From contig JAHLLB010000013.1 in the NCBI GenBank assembly GCA_020444425.1, positions 34,415-98,414 of the forward strand: a DNA stretch of 64,000 bases. The letters run 5' to 3'. This DNA comes from a bacterium (GTDB lineage: Bacteria > Electryoneota > Electryoneia > Electryoneales > Electryoneaceae). Shown in pieces: positions 19,071 through 28,699 of the stretch; within the stretch, counting starts at the first letter, position 1; every line of letters starts with the position of its first letter. Made by a program: the position numbers and the translations under genes. The notes below the pieces were generated by a model. The model was given only the letters and a program-made list of their open reading frames with translations. It did no database searches and was not told the origin of the DNA.

Positions 19071-20639
19071 GTGGCAGCGAAACGTATCCTCTGGGCAGAC
19101 GACGAAATCGAACTGCTGAAGCCCCACGTGATGTTCCTCGAAGACCGCGAGTTCAACGTCAAGGCCGTCACCAGCGGCCAGGACGCCATCCGTGAGGTCA
19201 TGCACGAACGTTACGACGCGCTCCTGCTCGACGAACAGATGGCCGGCCTCGACGGCATCGCGACCCTGCAACGTGTCAAGCAAATCCGGCCCGGCCTCCC
19301 GGTGATCATGATCACCAAGTCCGAGGAAGAATCGTTGATGGAAGAGGCGATCGGCCGCCGCATCGACGACTACCTCACCAAACCGGTCAACCCGAGCCAG
19401 ATCCTTTCGGCGCTGAAACGCCTGCTGGACGCTCGCGAGATCAACCAGCAACGGCTGGCACAGGACTACGTCGCTGAGTTCAACCGCACCGGCGAAGAGC
19501 TGGACGGCGAGATGGACTGGGATGAATGGCTCGATCTCGGTGTGCGCATGAACCGTTGGTCGCTGGAAATCGCGCAGCAACGGGACGCCAGCCTGCTCGG
19601 CCTGTTCGACCAGCAACTGGAGAGCGCCAACCACACCTTCGGCCGCTACATCGAACGCATGTATCCGCGCTGGATGAAGATGGAACGAGACGACCGTCCG
19701 CCGCTGAGCCATGATATCGTGCGCGAATGGATCGCGCCGTTGATCCGGAACGACGAACCGGTCCTTTTCCTCGTGCTCGACTGCCTGCGCTACGACCATT
19801 GGATGGCGGTCGAACCGATGATGCGCGAACACTTCGACATCGAAACCGAACCGTACTTCTCGCTGCTGCCCACCGCGACACCGTTCGCGCGCAACAGCAT
19901 CTTCTCCGGCCTGCTGCCGAACGATTACCCGCGGGTACACGGCGACCTGTACAACAAACTCGAGTGGGACGGCGATACCAACGTCAACCGTTTCGAACGC
20001 CAGCTGCTCGACCGCCAGCTTCAGAAGATGCACATCTTCCCGAACCCGGAACCGAAGTACGCCAAGATCCTCGACCAGGACGAAGCGCAACGCATTCTAC
20101 GTAAGGCGAGCGACTACTTCGACCTGCCGCTGGTGAGCATGGTCTTCAACTTCGTCGACATCGTCGCCCACCACCGCAGCACCGAGGAAGTGATCCAGAC
20201 CCTGATCCCGGACGAAGCGGCGTATCGATCCGTCGTCAAATCGTGGTTCGAACACAGCCCGCTGCTGGAACTGATGCGGACGTTCGGCCAGCGTGGCGTG
20301 ACCATCGTGCTGACCAGCGACCACGGCTCGAAACGCGCCCGCAACGCCGTCAAGGTGATGGGCGACCGGGAAGCGTCCCCGAGCCTGCGCTACAAGATCG
20401 GCCGTAACCTGAAGGTGGATCCCAAGGCTGCCGTGCGCGTCCGTCAGCCGGACACCTGGGCCATCGGCCCGACCGGCCTCAACGACGACCTGATCCTCGC
20501 CAAAGGTGACAATTACTTCGTCTACCCGACCGAGTTCAACAAGTACGCCGAAAAGTTCCGAGACAACTTTGTCCACGGCGGGATTTCGCTGGAGGAGATG
20601 GTGCTGCCGCTGGCGGTGCTACGGAGCCGGGAACGGTAG
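19071..20639 (+). CDS. porX: PorX-type response regulator with PglZ domain
   Basis: 522 aa, starting at GTG 19071 with AGGGAG upstream. The receiver domain (residues 1-120) has Asp10/Asp11, the phosphate-accepting Asp54 in LLLDEQMAG, Thr82 and Lys104. From about residue 220 a PglZ alkaline-phosphatase-like domain follows: LVLDCLRYDHWM, LPTATPFARNSIFSGLLP and LTSDHGSKR supply metal and nucleophile residues. This architecture is that of PorX, which controls type IX secretion in Bacteroidetes with the kinase PorY. The window contains five proteins with T9SS tails, which supports the assignment. No PorY is adjacent; a sensor kinase lies about 1.7 kb downstream on the other strand. Confidence 0.85.
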   Translation: MAAKRILWADDEIELLKPHVMFLEDREFNVKAVTSGQDAIREVMHERYDALLLDEQMAGLDGIATLQRVKQIRPGLPVIMITKSEEESLMEEAIGRRIDDYLTKPVNPSQILSALKRLLDAREINQQRLAQDYVAEFNRTGEELDGEMDWDEWLDLGVRMNRWSLEIAQQRDASLLGLFDQQLESANHTFGRYIERMYPRWMKMERDDRPPLSHDIVREWIAPLIRNDEPVLFLVLDCLRYDHWMAVEPMMREHFDIETEPYFSLLPTATPFARNSIFSGLLPNDYPRVHGDLYNKLEWDGDTNVNRFERQLLDRQLQKMHIFPNPEPKYAKILDQDEAQRILRKASDYFDLPLVSMVFNFVDIVAHHRSTEEVIQTLIPDEAAYRSVVKSWFEHSPLLELMRTFGQRGVTIVLTSDHGSKRARNAVKVMGDREASPSLRYKIGRNLKVDPKAAVRVRQPDTWAIGPTGLNDDLILAKGDNYFVYPTEFNKYAEKFRDNFVHGGISLEEMVLPLAVLRSRER

Positions 20640-20760
20640 GTCGGTAGGCGGTGTTCGGTAATCGGTTGCCGGTTGGTTGGTCGCTGGGATCAGTTACCAG
20701 TTTCGAGATATGAGATGTGAGATGTGAGATGTGAGATGTGAGATGTGAGCAAACTACATT

Positions 20761-20788
20761 CATACCACGGACTTACGTCCGTGGTATG
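20761..20788. repeat. CCACGGACTT/AGTCCGTGG-type palindrome
   Basis: CATACCACGGACTTA pairs with CGTCCGTGGTATG. A near copy with AAG in the loop is at 39894-39917; relatives with other stems are at 13205 and 13260. Confidence 0.6.
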
Positions 20789-20840
20789 AAGATCTGAGAT
20801 AGAGATTGGACAGATGTGAAACAAACTTGAAAACGACAAA

Positions 20841-20876
20841 AACCGGGGACACTTTCTCCTGAAAGTGTCCCCGGTT
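20841..20876. terminator. Perfect 16-bp GGGGACAC hairpin
   Basis: AACCGGGGACACTTTC pairs completely with GAAAGTGTCCCCGGTT around TCCT. It lies between the converging porX and porin genes. Related hairpins with altered but still paired stems occur at 57075-57107 and 62654-62687, each also near a gene end. There is no T run, so it may act as an mRNA 3'-end stabiliser rather than a classic terminator. Confidence 0.65.
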
Positions 20877-20973
20877 CTGTGACGTATCACAGCTGATAAC
20901 TACGAGATCCTTCACTGCGTTCAGGATGACACACTCGGGCTGAAACCTTCCCGCTAGTTGCGAACAGAGAAGC

Positions 20974-20998
20974 CGCGTTTGCAAACAAACACGGGCAC
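20974..20998 (+). repeat. Palindromic repeat, CGCG...ACACGG family
   Basis: CGCGTTTG, CAAA and CAAAC, then ACGGGCA. Compared with 1241 the stem changes from GTCTG/CAGAC to GTTTG/CAAAC, a compensated pair. Confidence 0.55.
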
Positions 20999-21057
20999 TT
21001 CAAGTTTACAGCCGCTCGCAACCCGCAGCCCACAGCCTATCGCCTATAGCCCATCGC

Positions 21058-22293
21058 CTAAAACGCAAAAAGGAACTGCAGCGCGAGCAGGTCGACGTCC
21101 TCCATCTGGTCGGAGTCGAACATCGTGTGCTGGTAATCGAGACGGATAAAGCCTTCACGGATGATGCGATAGCCCACCGCCGCCTCGAAGCGGCTGAAGT
21201 CCGGTGCCCACGGCAGTTCCTCGCCCGTACCGTCGTTCAGCGGTGCGATCTCGCTATACCACGTGCGGTCGAAGCGTGACGCGAATTCCCAGCCCGGGAC
21301 AAACTTCCAGATCCCTTCGAGGTACGCCGAGTTCGCGGTCAGCTCTTCTTCGTAGATGTACGGCGTTTCCCACGTCATCGTCATGAATTCGCCGAAGAAC
21401 TGGAACAGGCCGAACGAGTATTCCGCGTACCCGCCAATCGCCGTCTGCATGAACTCTTCCGGATCGACTGCGTCGCCGTACGTGGCGGACGTTGAACGAG
21501 TCGGCGTCAGGCCCGCGACAGAGGACGCTGCGTAGTTGCCGGTCGGATCGTACTCATGGATTTCGGCGCTGCCGGTAATCCACGGGCCGTATGCAACGCT
21601 CCCGCCAAAGCGCAGGCCGGTGATCGGGTGCAAACCGAGGTTGAGAATGCCCTGGTAACCGTCGTTGGTCATCGCGTACGGGCTCGACAGCACGGCCAGG
21701 GTCCACGCCAACTGTGCCTCGACAATCCCACGCTGGAACATCAGGTTCATGCCATAATCCCAGCAGGAGTCATACCCGCCGGCGTACACCCCGCCAAGTC
21801 CGGCGGGTCCATACGGGAACAGGTCCTCGTTGTGCGTCGAACCGTTGGTCTTCAGCGGCGTTTCGGTCAGCCACATCGCCGGGACACCGATCAGCGCGTT
21901 CTGGTTGAAGTACGTCGAGCGGTGACCGTAATTGCCGAACGGCGACGGGATCATCCCCACCTTCAGCGCCAGCGATTCGGTCCACAGATCGTAAAACGTG
22001 AGGTACGCACCCTGGATACGGGCCGGTGCGCCGACATCCCAGAGGAATTCGAGGTACAGGTCGATGGTCTCGGTCCATGCCTTCTGGAAAAACAGGCGCG
22101 CGCGGACGTTGTTGTACGGGTCGTCGCCACGGCTGTTCGTATTCAGCTGCGTGTCCTTGTCCAGTTCGCGAAAGACGATCGAAATGTCACCGCTCATCTC
22201 GAAGCCGGTGCTGCCGAGGGTGTACGTTTTTGCGAACAGGCTGCCAGCCATGGCCAGCACAATCATCGGAATCCAGATCCAACGGGCGGTCAT
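21058..22293 (-). CDS. Outer-membrane porin-like beta-barrel protein
   Basis: 411 aa. Signal peptide (to SLFA), then many alternating amphipathic strands ending in aromatic residues and a C-terminal Phe (LLALQFLFAF), as in outer-membrane porins. The aromatic- and glycine-rich KVGMIPSPFGNYGHRSTYF segment resembles porins with a short constriction loop. It starts one base after the stop of the sensor kinase gene, so the two are translationally linked. It is the last gene of the minus-strand operon. The transported substrate is unknown. Confidence 0.75.
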   Translation of the reverse strand: MTARWIWIPMIVLAMAGSLFAKTYTLGSTGFEMSGDISIVFRELDKDTQLNTNSRGDDPYNNVRARLFFQKAWTETIDLYLEFLWDVGAPARIQGAYLTFYDLWTESLALKVGMIPSPFGNYGHRSTYFNQNALIGVPAMWLTETPLKTNGSTHNEDLFPYGPAGLGGVYAGGYDSCWDYGMNLMFQRGIVEAQLAWTLAVLSSPYAMTNDGYQGILNLGLHPITGLRFGGSVAYGPWITGSAEIHEYDPTGNYAASSVAGLTPTRSTSATYGDAVDPEEFMQTAIGGYAEYSFGLFQFFGEFMTMTWETPYIYEEELTANSAYLEGIWKFVPGWEFASRFDRTWYSEIAPLNDGTGEELPWAPDFSRFEAAVGYRIIREGFIRLDYQHTMFDSDQMEDVDLLALQFLFAF

Positions 22294-22294
22294 A

Positions 22295-24088
22295 TCAGGC
22301 CTCCGTGGTGGTGGGGGTTACCGGGATGCGTATGGTAAAGGTGGTGCCGGAACCGACTTCACTGGCGACGGAAATCGTGCCGCCATGCTCCTCGACGACC
22401 TTTTTCGTCACCGCCAGCCCGAGGCCGGTGCCGCCGGCCTTGCCGTGCGTGACGAACGCGTCGAACAGGTTTTCGCGGATCTCGTCCGGGATACCCGGCC
22501 CGGTGTCCTGCACTTCGATGGCGATGGTGTCGCTGTCACGGGCAACACTGAGCTTGATTAACCCATCGTTCTTGATCGCCTGCATCGCGTTGCGGATGAG
22601 GTTGTCCAGGACACGTTCAAACCGGCCGCTGTCGATTTGAACGGTTCCGTCCCACTCCTGCTTCAACACCAACTTAATCTGCTGTTCGCTGGCGGAGAGG
22701 TCAAAGTTCTGCCGTACCCGCTCGAGGAAGGTGGAGAGCTGAATTTCCTGCGTGTTCAGCACATATTCGCCACGCGAGTAGTCGAGCAGCTCGTTGATCA
22801 TGCCCTGCATGCGGTCGATCTGCTTGATGATGTGTTGCGCGAATTCCTGCTGCATGTCACGGTCGGCGCTGGGCAACGTGATCAGCTGGATGTAGCCGTA
22901 AATCGAGGTGATCGGTTGACGGAAATCATGGGTGATGGTTGAGGCCATCCGTCCGATGGTTGTCAACCGTTCGTTGCGTAGCGCTTCGGCGCGGGCGTCC
23001 CGCAGCGACACGCGCATTTCTTCCAGCGCCCGGGCGAGAACACCGATTTCGTCGTTGCTCGACACCGGCACCGGCGTTTCGAGGTCGCCACGTCCCAATC
23101 GTTGCGACGCCGACACCAGCCGGTTGATCGGGCGCGCCAACCCGCGCGAGAGCAGGTAGGCCACCAACAGCGAGAGGAACATCGCCCCGACACCCACCGC
23201 GACCAGGCCGTTGCGAATGCGCTGCTGCAGTTCGCGGACATTGGTCAACGGCTGGAACACCATCGCGAACGCCAACCGATCATGCTTGACGTCATTGAGA
23301 CGGAACAACGCCCCGGCGTAATGAATCCCGGCGTTGCGGAACTCGAAAGTCGGCGCGTTCGGCATGCGCGAATCCGGGCCGGTCATCTGCCACGGCACAC
23401 TCGGGACGGATCGCTCCTGCTCCGCCAGATCGTCCCGTTGCTCGAGGTAAATCGTGCGCAGGGGGAAACCGGAGATATCGCCGAGCGACGCAATGCCGAC
23501 CGTGTCCGTTGTGGCAAAAGCGACGTCAAGGTGAGTCAATTCGGCAAACTCGGCGTTGATGCCGGTGTCGAAACGGACCCCGATCACGATGCTGCCGAGC
23601 CACTGGTCGCCGGAACGGACCTGCGTCGCGGCAACCTGGTACAGCATCCCGTCCTTGAGCCAGATGTCGCCGCTGTCGTAGCCATTACTCACGTCCTGGA
23701 TCAACGGCAGGTGGCCGATGCTGTCGCCCCAGTGATGTGGCTCGTCAACGCGATGGACAACCGTGCCGCGTGTGTCCAGCACCCAGAACAGGTCGTAGCC
23801 ATAGAGGACATTCGTCTCCTCCGCCGCCTGCATGATGGTCGGACGGTCCATCGTCGACATGGTTCCACGCAACGTCGGCGACGTCGAAATGTTCACCGCC
23901 TGCGTGATCAGGATGTCCATCTGGGAGGCGAGGAAGGCGTCGAAGCGTTCCGGGGAATGCGCCAGTTCGTCGAGCACATCCCGCTGTACGAGATCGCCGA
24001 ACTGAACGTTGACCATCAACACCGATCCGCCAACCAGCACGGCGGCGAGCACGACAAAGGAGAAAAAGAGACGGCTGCGGAAGGACAC
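22295..24088 (-). CDS. Membrane sensor histidine kinase
   Basis: 597 aa. Membrane helix at about 7-27, an extracytoplasmic sensor of about 260 residues (Cache-like), a second helix at about 294-313, HAMP to about 365, a HisKA domain with STITHDFRQP (phospho-accepting His387), then the ATPase domain: N box DNLIRNAMQA with Asn500, G1 DTGPGI (528-533) and G2 GGTGLGLAV (552-560). All catalytic boxes are intact. No response regulator is adjacent in this operon. It lies between a cupredoxin gene and a porin gene and probably senses a periplasmic condition linked to them. Any link to PorX is speculation. Confidence 0.9.
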   Translation of the reverse strand: MSFRSRLFFSFVVLAAVLVGGSVLMVNVQFGDLVQRDVLDELAHSPERFDAFLASQMDILITQAVNISTSPTLRGTMSTMDRPTIMQAAEETNVLYGYDLFWVLDTRGTVVHRVDEPHHWGDSIGHLPLIQDVSNGYDSGDIWLKDGMLYQVAATQVRSGDQWLGSIVIGVRFDTGINAEFAELTHLDVAFATTDTVGIASLGDISGFPLRTIYLEQRDDLAEQERSVPSVPWQMTGPDSRMPNAPTFEFRNAGIHYAGALFRLNDVKHDRLAFAMVFQPLTNVRELQQRIRNGLVAVGVGAMFLSLLVAYLLSRGLARPINRLVSASQRLGRGDLETPVPVSSNDEIGVLARALEEMRVSLRDARAEALRNERLTTIGRMASTITHDFRQPITSIYGYIQLITLPSADRDMQQEFAQHIIKQIDRMQGMINELLDYSRGEYVLNTQEIQLSTFLERVRQNFDLSASEQQIKLVLKQEWDGTVQIDSGRFERVLDNLIRNAMQAIKNDGLIKLSVARDSDTIAIEVQDTGPGIPDEIRENLFDAFVTHGKAGGTGLGLAVTKKVVEEHGGTISVASEVGSGTTFTIRIPVTPTTTEA

Positions 24089-24101
24089 GGGTCAGCCTCT
24101 C

Positions 24102-24797
24102 TCAGTTTCGGGCGAAGACAAAATCGACCGTGGACACGCCGGAGTCGGGTACATTCACCCGTTTCGTCTGTTCCCCCAGCGACTCGTGCCACACATGCAG
24201 CTCGTATTCCCCCGCCGGGACATTGTCGAGGCTGAAGCTGCCATCGTCACCGAGCACGGTGTAATACTCGTTGGGGACGACGAAGATGATCGCATTCATG
24301 TGCGGGTGAATGTCGCAGAAGATGCGGACCTCGCCGGGCTTGTCGAAGATGACCTCTTTTTCCTTGCCCTGGCCGTAGCGGCCGAGGTCAAACCGTTTCG
24401 CCGACGAGACGCTGAACAGGTTGTGGTAGACGTCGTCGCTGTTCGGAAAGCGGACCGTCGTCCCCACCGGCACCAGCAGGAAACCCGGCTGAATCTCCAG
24501 GTCCTTCTGGTTGACAATCGGCTTTTCGGGCAACGGCTGCGCGGGGTTCAGCGACGAATCATCCGCGAGAAACACAATCACCTTCTGCATTTCCTCGCTG
24601 GGCATTTGCGTTTGCGATGACTCCTCCACCGGACGGCGGCGGGCAAAAGGGCTGCGGGGAGCGTGGCTGGCGTGCGATTCGACCAGGATACGCACCTCGC
24701 CCGTGATCGTGCCGGCCTCTGCACGCGGCACAATCCACAATACCACCAGTAGGAAAAGGAATACGGTCCAACGCTTGCTGAACACCGTGCGGGCCAC
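24102..24797 (-). CDS. Periplasmic cupredoxin with carboxypeptidase-regulatory-like domain
   Basis: 231 aa from GTG 24797, which has GGGGG about seven bases upstream and opens a signal peptide (VARTVFSKRWTVFLFLLVV...EAG). The plastocyanin-like core has a type-1 copper ligand set: His in DDVYHNLFSV, and Cys, His and Met in FCDIHPHM. The C-terminal 70 residues (SFSLDNVPAGEYELHVWHE) form a CNA-like beta sandwich. Such proteins are often called methylamine-utilisation-like and carry electrons. It is 13 bp upstream of the sensor kinase. A frame extending to 25040 is rejected because it overlaps the attH-like gene and delays the signal peptide. Confidence 0.75.
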   Translation of the reverse strand: MARTVFSKRWTVFLFLLVVLWIVPRAEAGTITGEVRILVESHASHAPRSPFARRRPVEESSQTQMPSEEMQKVIVFLADDSSLNPAQPLPEKPIVNQKDLEIQPGFLLVPVGTTVRFPNSDDVYHNLFSVSSAKRFDLGRYGQGKEKEVIFDKPGEVRIFCDIHPHMNAIIFVVPNEYYTVLGDDGSFSLDNVPAGEYELHVWHESLGEQTKRVNVPDSGVSTVDFVFARN

Positions 24798-24903
24798 CAG
24801 TTGTCCCCCGTAGTCGCTGAATCGCTCAAATATACTGTCCGTCCACGCCTGTACCCGCCCTGATCCAGCGACACCGGCCTGAGGCGAGATCTGCAGAGGA
24901 TGC

Positions 24904-26124
24904 TCACTCACCCCCATCCGAACCACTGCTGACCGGCAGATCGAGCGGCTGCGCTTTTGCCTGTTCGGTGTCATACCCGACCAGCTCAACGAACCCGAAC
25001 GTGCGCTCGTCAAACCCCTCCCGTTCGACACGTACCGCACCTTCGTAGTACGTAACCCGGGTCGAGCGATCGGTCCGTAGTTCCTGATCGGCGGTGACCG
25101 GTGTGACCGTAAGCGTCAACCCACTCTTGCCGCTGGTTGGATGCACGAAGGATGGGATCGTTATCGTCCAGCCATGTGGATACACCACACCGGTGTGTGG
25201 ACTGGTCCACTCGCTTGATGGCTCGACCTTCACCTCGTCGAATGGAATACGTACCGTGGTGCCGTCGGCGGCAGTGAAGGTGCCCTCCGACTCATCGATA
25301 AAACCGCCCGCGCCGCGACGGATGCGGTACAGCATCAACGCTTCCCCGCCGGGCAGTTTCAGCCCCCACCAGTCCCAGCCGGTCAACCCTTCGCCGAGCT
25401 GCTGGTTGCCGAACTCGTGATCCATCCACAAGGTGCCGGTGACGGCGACCGGCGCGGCGTCCGAGCCCTCAGCATGCCCACGACCTTCATGTCGTGGATC
25501 ATGGCTACTTCGAGGGTAAAACCAGCCCTCGGTTTCCATGCGCGGCAGGCTGTAGTAATACGACGCCTCGCTGCCGCCCGGGCCCTTGCGGGAAAAGCCG
25601 TCGTCGCCATTGAGTACTGGACCGAGCGTCGGTTTGGCCAGCAGCCGAATCCCGCCGACACCTTCAGCTTCCGCCTCGAGCACGTGGCTGCCGTCCGGCA
25701 ACACGCTCGCGCGCCACGTATCCAGCCAGACATGCTGCACCGTTTCGTCGCTGCCGGCTTCGCCCAGTGTGCCGCGCGCGATGTGTTCGGCGAACGCGAA
25801 CGGCATCTCCGGTCCGCTGATCGCCAGGTGCGCGAAGTACAATTGGCCCGCACCGGCGGCGGGGATGGCGTTGCGGAAAAAGGTCAGCTGCAGGTGAATC
25901 CAGTTGGCGTCAACCGTGGGGTCCGCTCCGTCCGGCAACAGGTGGCCGGTGTAATACCACCACTCGAGGGCGTACTCGGAATGGTTGGCGTGATCACGCG
26001 GGAACGACCACTCATACCCCGGTTCCGGAACGAGGAAGTCTGGCGCCTGACCAGGTGGTTGGGCGGAGGCGGTGCCCAGCAACAACAGGTACACCACGAT
26101 GACCGAAAGATCTTTCTTTATCAT
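24904..26124 (-). CDS. AttH/CrtC-like secreted lipocalin-type protein with repeat insertion
   Basis: About 406 aa from ATG 26124, with GGAGTG upstream and a signal peptide ending near TASA. The N-terminus has FPRDHANHSEYALEWWYYTG, the hallmark of the carotenoid-1,2-hydratase/AttH family, and TLWMDHEFGNQQLG later on. AttH proteins are encoded with ABC transporter genes (attEFGH), as here. An odd segment at about residues 206-219, RSSHDPRHEGRGHAEG, is encoded by the palindromic repeat at 25473-25502. It lies between the EGWFYP strand and the VAVTGTLWMDHEFG strand, in frame, in a likely surface loop. Function in this organism is unknown. Confidence 0.85.
   Translation of the reverse strand: MIKKDLSVIVVYLLLLGTASAQPPGQAPDFLVPEPGYEWSFPRDHANHSEYALEWWYYTGHLLPDGADPTVDANWIHLQLTFFRNAIPAAGAGQLYFAHLAISGPEMPFAFAEHIARGTLGEAGSDETVQHVWLDTWRASVLPDGSHVLEAEAEGVGGIRLLAKPTLGPVLNGDDGFSRKGPGGSEASYYYSLPRMETEGWFYPRSSHDPRHEGRGHAEGSDAAPVAVTGTLWMDHEFGNQQLGEGLTGWDWWGLKLPGGEALMLYRIRRGAGGFIDESEGTFTAADGTTVRIPFDEVKVEPSSEWTSPHTGVVYPHGWTITIPSFVHPTSGKSGLTLTVTPVTADQELRTDRSTRVTYYEGAVRVEREGFDERTFGFVELVGYDTEQAKAQPLDLPVSSGSDGGE
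25473..25502 (-). repeat. Palindromic repeat inserted in the attH-like coding sequence
   Basis: CATGCCCACGAC and GTCGTGGATCATG arms, the reverse complement of the GATGATCC...GGGCATG repeat seen at 13295, 13454, 15320 and 39629. It keeps the reading frame and encodes about ten residues. Confidence 0.8.
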
Positions 26125-26134
26125 CAAAACACTC

Positions 26135-28699
26135 CTATTCCGCATCGACACGCACCCCCTGCGCGATGGACTGCTTCGCGGCGTCACGTGCGGGGAACGC
26201 TCCCGCCAGCAGCGCCGCGCCGATCATCAGCACACCGGACAACGCGATCTGATCCCACGGCATCCGTAACGCCAACGTCCAGCCGAAGCTGTACTTGTTG
26301 ACCACGAACGTCAGCACCAGGCTGAGCAGAATCCCGAGCACCGTACCCAGCCCCCAGCCGATCGTGCCGATCAGGCCAGATTCCACGTAAATTCTTCCCA
26401 TCACCTGCTTTTCACTGCCGCCTATTGCGCGCAGGATCGCAAGCTCACGCCGGCGTTCGACCACCAGAGCCATCATTCCGCCCCACACTGCCAGCAGCGA
26501 AACCAGGATCGCCACCGCACGCAAGGCGTACGTGATCGCGAACGTGTTGTCAAACACCTGCAGCACCGATTCCCGCAGGTCACGGTTGGAGAAGACACTG
26601 ACCTCGAAATCGTCACCGAGCACGGCGTTGACATGCTCGCGGCCTTCCGACAAGGTCATCCCGTCCGGCAAATAGACAGCAATCGACTCCAGCCGGTCAT
26701 CGCCCCAGTGCTCAACAAACCATGGGCGGTGGACGAGGATCATGCCGGTGTCGCTGGCATAATCGTAGTAGATCGCCCGGATTCGCATGCGTTCGGTGCC
26801 GGACGGCGTCGGGATATCCAGCGAATCACCCACCCCCCAGCCGGTGCGGAACGCGAGCGGTTCGCTGATGAACACCTGGTTCTCGCCCGCGACCAGCGGA
26901 TCGGCCGGCGAGCCACGGATCGTGCCATGGTCAAGCCAACTCAGCCTTTTCTGTTTGCGCACCGATTCCATGTCGACCATCGCGATCACGGTCGGCAGGC
27001 CGTCAATCGGCACCCGCACGCTGCGGAAGTGGTCAACATCCGCGATTCCTTCCGCGCCGATCAGCCGGTCGAAGGCGTCCATCGGGATCAATTCCGGTTT
27101 GCCAACGCCGAAGTACGATCCGCTGGTGACAATCAGGTCGGCGGTGACCGTGTTCGTGACCCAGGTTTCCACCGTGTTGCGGAACGAACCGACCATCATA
27201 TCGATGCTGAGCCACATCGCAACCGCCGTCGCCAGCGCCGCGACCGCCGGGGCGACACGATGCCGTGAACGTTTTAACACACCCACCGCCAACCGTCCGA
27301 ACGAACCGAGACGGCGTCCGAGCAAACGGGTCAGGATGGCGTGCGCGACTCCCAGCCCCCACGGTGTCGTCAGCGCGCCCGCGAGGATGAACAGCGCCGC
27401 CGAGGTGTAGCCGGAAACAATCGGATGCTCTGTCCACGGCTTCCACAGCAGGTACAGCCCAATCAGCAGGAACGCCAGCCCGATATACGCAAACAAACCG
27501 ACACGGATACGCTGTTCCAGCACCTGACGGCTCATGGATTCGCGCGGGGGAACGTGCGACGCTTCCAGCGCCACCGGCCCAACCGACAGCAGCGACACGA
27601 CCACGCCGAGCAGGAAGCTGGTGAACACCGCCTCCCAGTTGATGTACAGCGCCGCCGTCGTCTCGAGCAGGTAGACCGATTCCACCGTCTGCGACACAGC
27701 GATCACCGCACCACGTGCGAGCAGCATGCCGAGCCCGACACCGAGCATCGAGCCGATCAAACCAATGCCCAGCCCTTCAACGAGGAAGATCCGGCGGACA
27801 AACCTCGCCGACCCGCCCAACGACCGGATCAGGCCGGCGTTCTTGCGGCGTTCGACGGCGGTGGTGTTGACGGTCTGGAACACGAGGAAGCCCGCGACCA
27901 GCAAGGCGACGAATGCCAGCGCGGTCAAATTGAGCTGGAACGAGGCCAGCAGCTTCTGCGCCTGCGGACGCCGCCAGCCGGACAGCTCGACACGGATTCC
28001 GTCGCCGAGCCACTGCCGCAACGCCATGATCGCTTCATCACGGTCAACCCCCTCGCGGAAGATGACGTCGATGCGGTGCAAACGGCCCGGTGTGTCAGCC
28101 AGCTGCCACGCGCGCGGCAGGTCCATCACCATCACGTCACGCGTCTGCGCTTTGGCGACATCCTCCCCCTCGAGCAGACCGATCACCTGAATCGAGTCGA
28201 TGACACCATCATGCCGGAACCCGAACCAGTCGCCAGATTCGAGCTGCAGTTCATCCGCCAGCATCGGCGTCATCAGCACGCCGCGCGGGTGAACGAACAG
28301 CGATAGCGCGTCCATGGTGTCGTCCATCTCGGCACGGTACCATGGGCGCATCTCGGCGTCAGTGGCGAGATCGACCCCCAGTAACCGGACTCGGCGTTCG
28401 CTGCGTTCGTCACGGCCATCGAGGATGAACACCGGCGCAGCGGACTGGATCTGGGACATCCGGCTCAGGGGGGCAAACAGGTCAGCGTCGAGCCAACCTT
28501 CGCCGTCAGCGAAGATCTCGGCGTCCGCACGACCGGAGACCATCTCCAACGTGCGGCCAAACGCTTCAACTGCGGAGTAGTTCGCCAGCCGGATCGCCAG
28601 CAGCACCGCGACGCCAACCGCAACACCGAGGATCGCGAGCGCGGTGCGCAGCGGACGTGTCGACCAACCGCGAAGGACGATGCGTGCGGTCAACGTCAT
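26135..28699 (-). CDS. FtsX-like ABC transporter permease
   Basis: 854 aa. The first membrane helix is near residues 18-38, followed by a large periplasmic domain. Clusters of helices lie in the middle (about residues 245-400) and at the C-terminus (about 730-840), giving the duplicated FtsX topology of MacB/LolE-type permeases. It works with the ATPase encoded just upstream, overlapping it by ATGA, to use ATP for moving lipoproteins or lipids, or in mechanotransmission. The AttH-like gene starts ten bases downstream, so the three form the core of an attEFGH-like operon in which one long permease replaces the two of Agrobacterium. Confidence 0.88.
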   Translation of the reverse strand: MTLTARIVLRGWSTRPLRTALAILGVAVGVAVLLAIRLANYSAVEAFGRTLEMVSGRADAEIFADGEGWLDADLFAPLSRMSQIQSAAPVFILDGRDERSERRVRLLGVDLATDAEMRPWYRAEMDDTMDALSLFVHPRGVLMTPMLADELQLESGDWFGFRHDGVIDSIQVIGLLEGEDVAKAQTRDVMVMDLPRAWQLADTPGRLHRIDVIFREGVDRDEAIMALRQWLGDGIRVELSGWRRPQAQKLLASFQLNLTALAFVALLVAGFLVFQTVNTTAVERRKNAGLIRSLGGSARFVRRIFLVEGLGIGLIGSMLGVGLGMLLARGAVIAVSQTVESVYLLETTAALYINWEAVFTSFLLGVVVSLLSVGPVALEASHVPPRESMSRQVLEQRIRVGLFAYIGLAFLLIGLYLLWKPWTEHPIVSGYTSAALFILAGALTTPWGLGVAHAILTRLLGRRLGSFGRLAVGVLKRSRHRVAPAVAALATAVAMWLSIDMMVGSFRNTVETWVTNTVTADLIVTSGSYFGVGKPELIPMDAFDRLIGAEGIADVDHFRSVRVPIDGLPTVIAMVDMESVRKQKRLSWLDHGTIRGSPADPLVAGENQVFISEPLAFRTGWGVGDSLDIPTPSGTERMRIRAIYYDYASDTGMILVHRPWFVEHWGDDRLESIAVYLPDGMTLSEGREHVNAVLGDDFEVSVFSNRDLRESVLQVFDNTFAITYALRAVAILVSLLAVWGGMMALVVERRRELAILRAIGGSEKQVMGRIYVESGLIGTIGWGLGTVLGILLSLVLTFVVNKYSFGWTLALRMPWDQIALSGVLMIGAALLAGAFPARDAAKQSIAQGVRVDAE

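Larger units (their letters stand above)
20640..21057. other. Intergenic region with tandem and palindromic repeats
   Basis: About 420 bp between converging genes. It holds about six GAGATGT heptamers (20703-20748), a GGACTT/AGTCC-type hairpin (20761-20788), a 16-bp GGGGACAC hairpin (20841-20876), a GATCCTTC element (20905-20931) and a CGCG...ACACGGGCA palindrome (20974-20998). No gene is visible. Confidence 0.7.
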
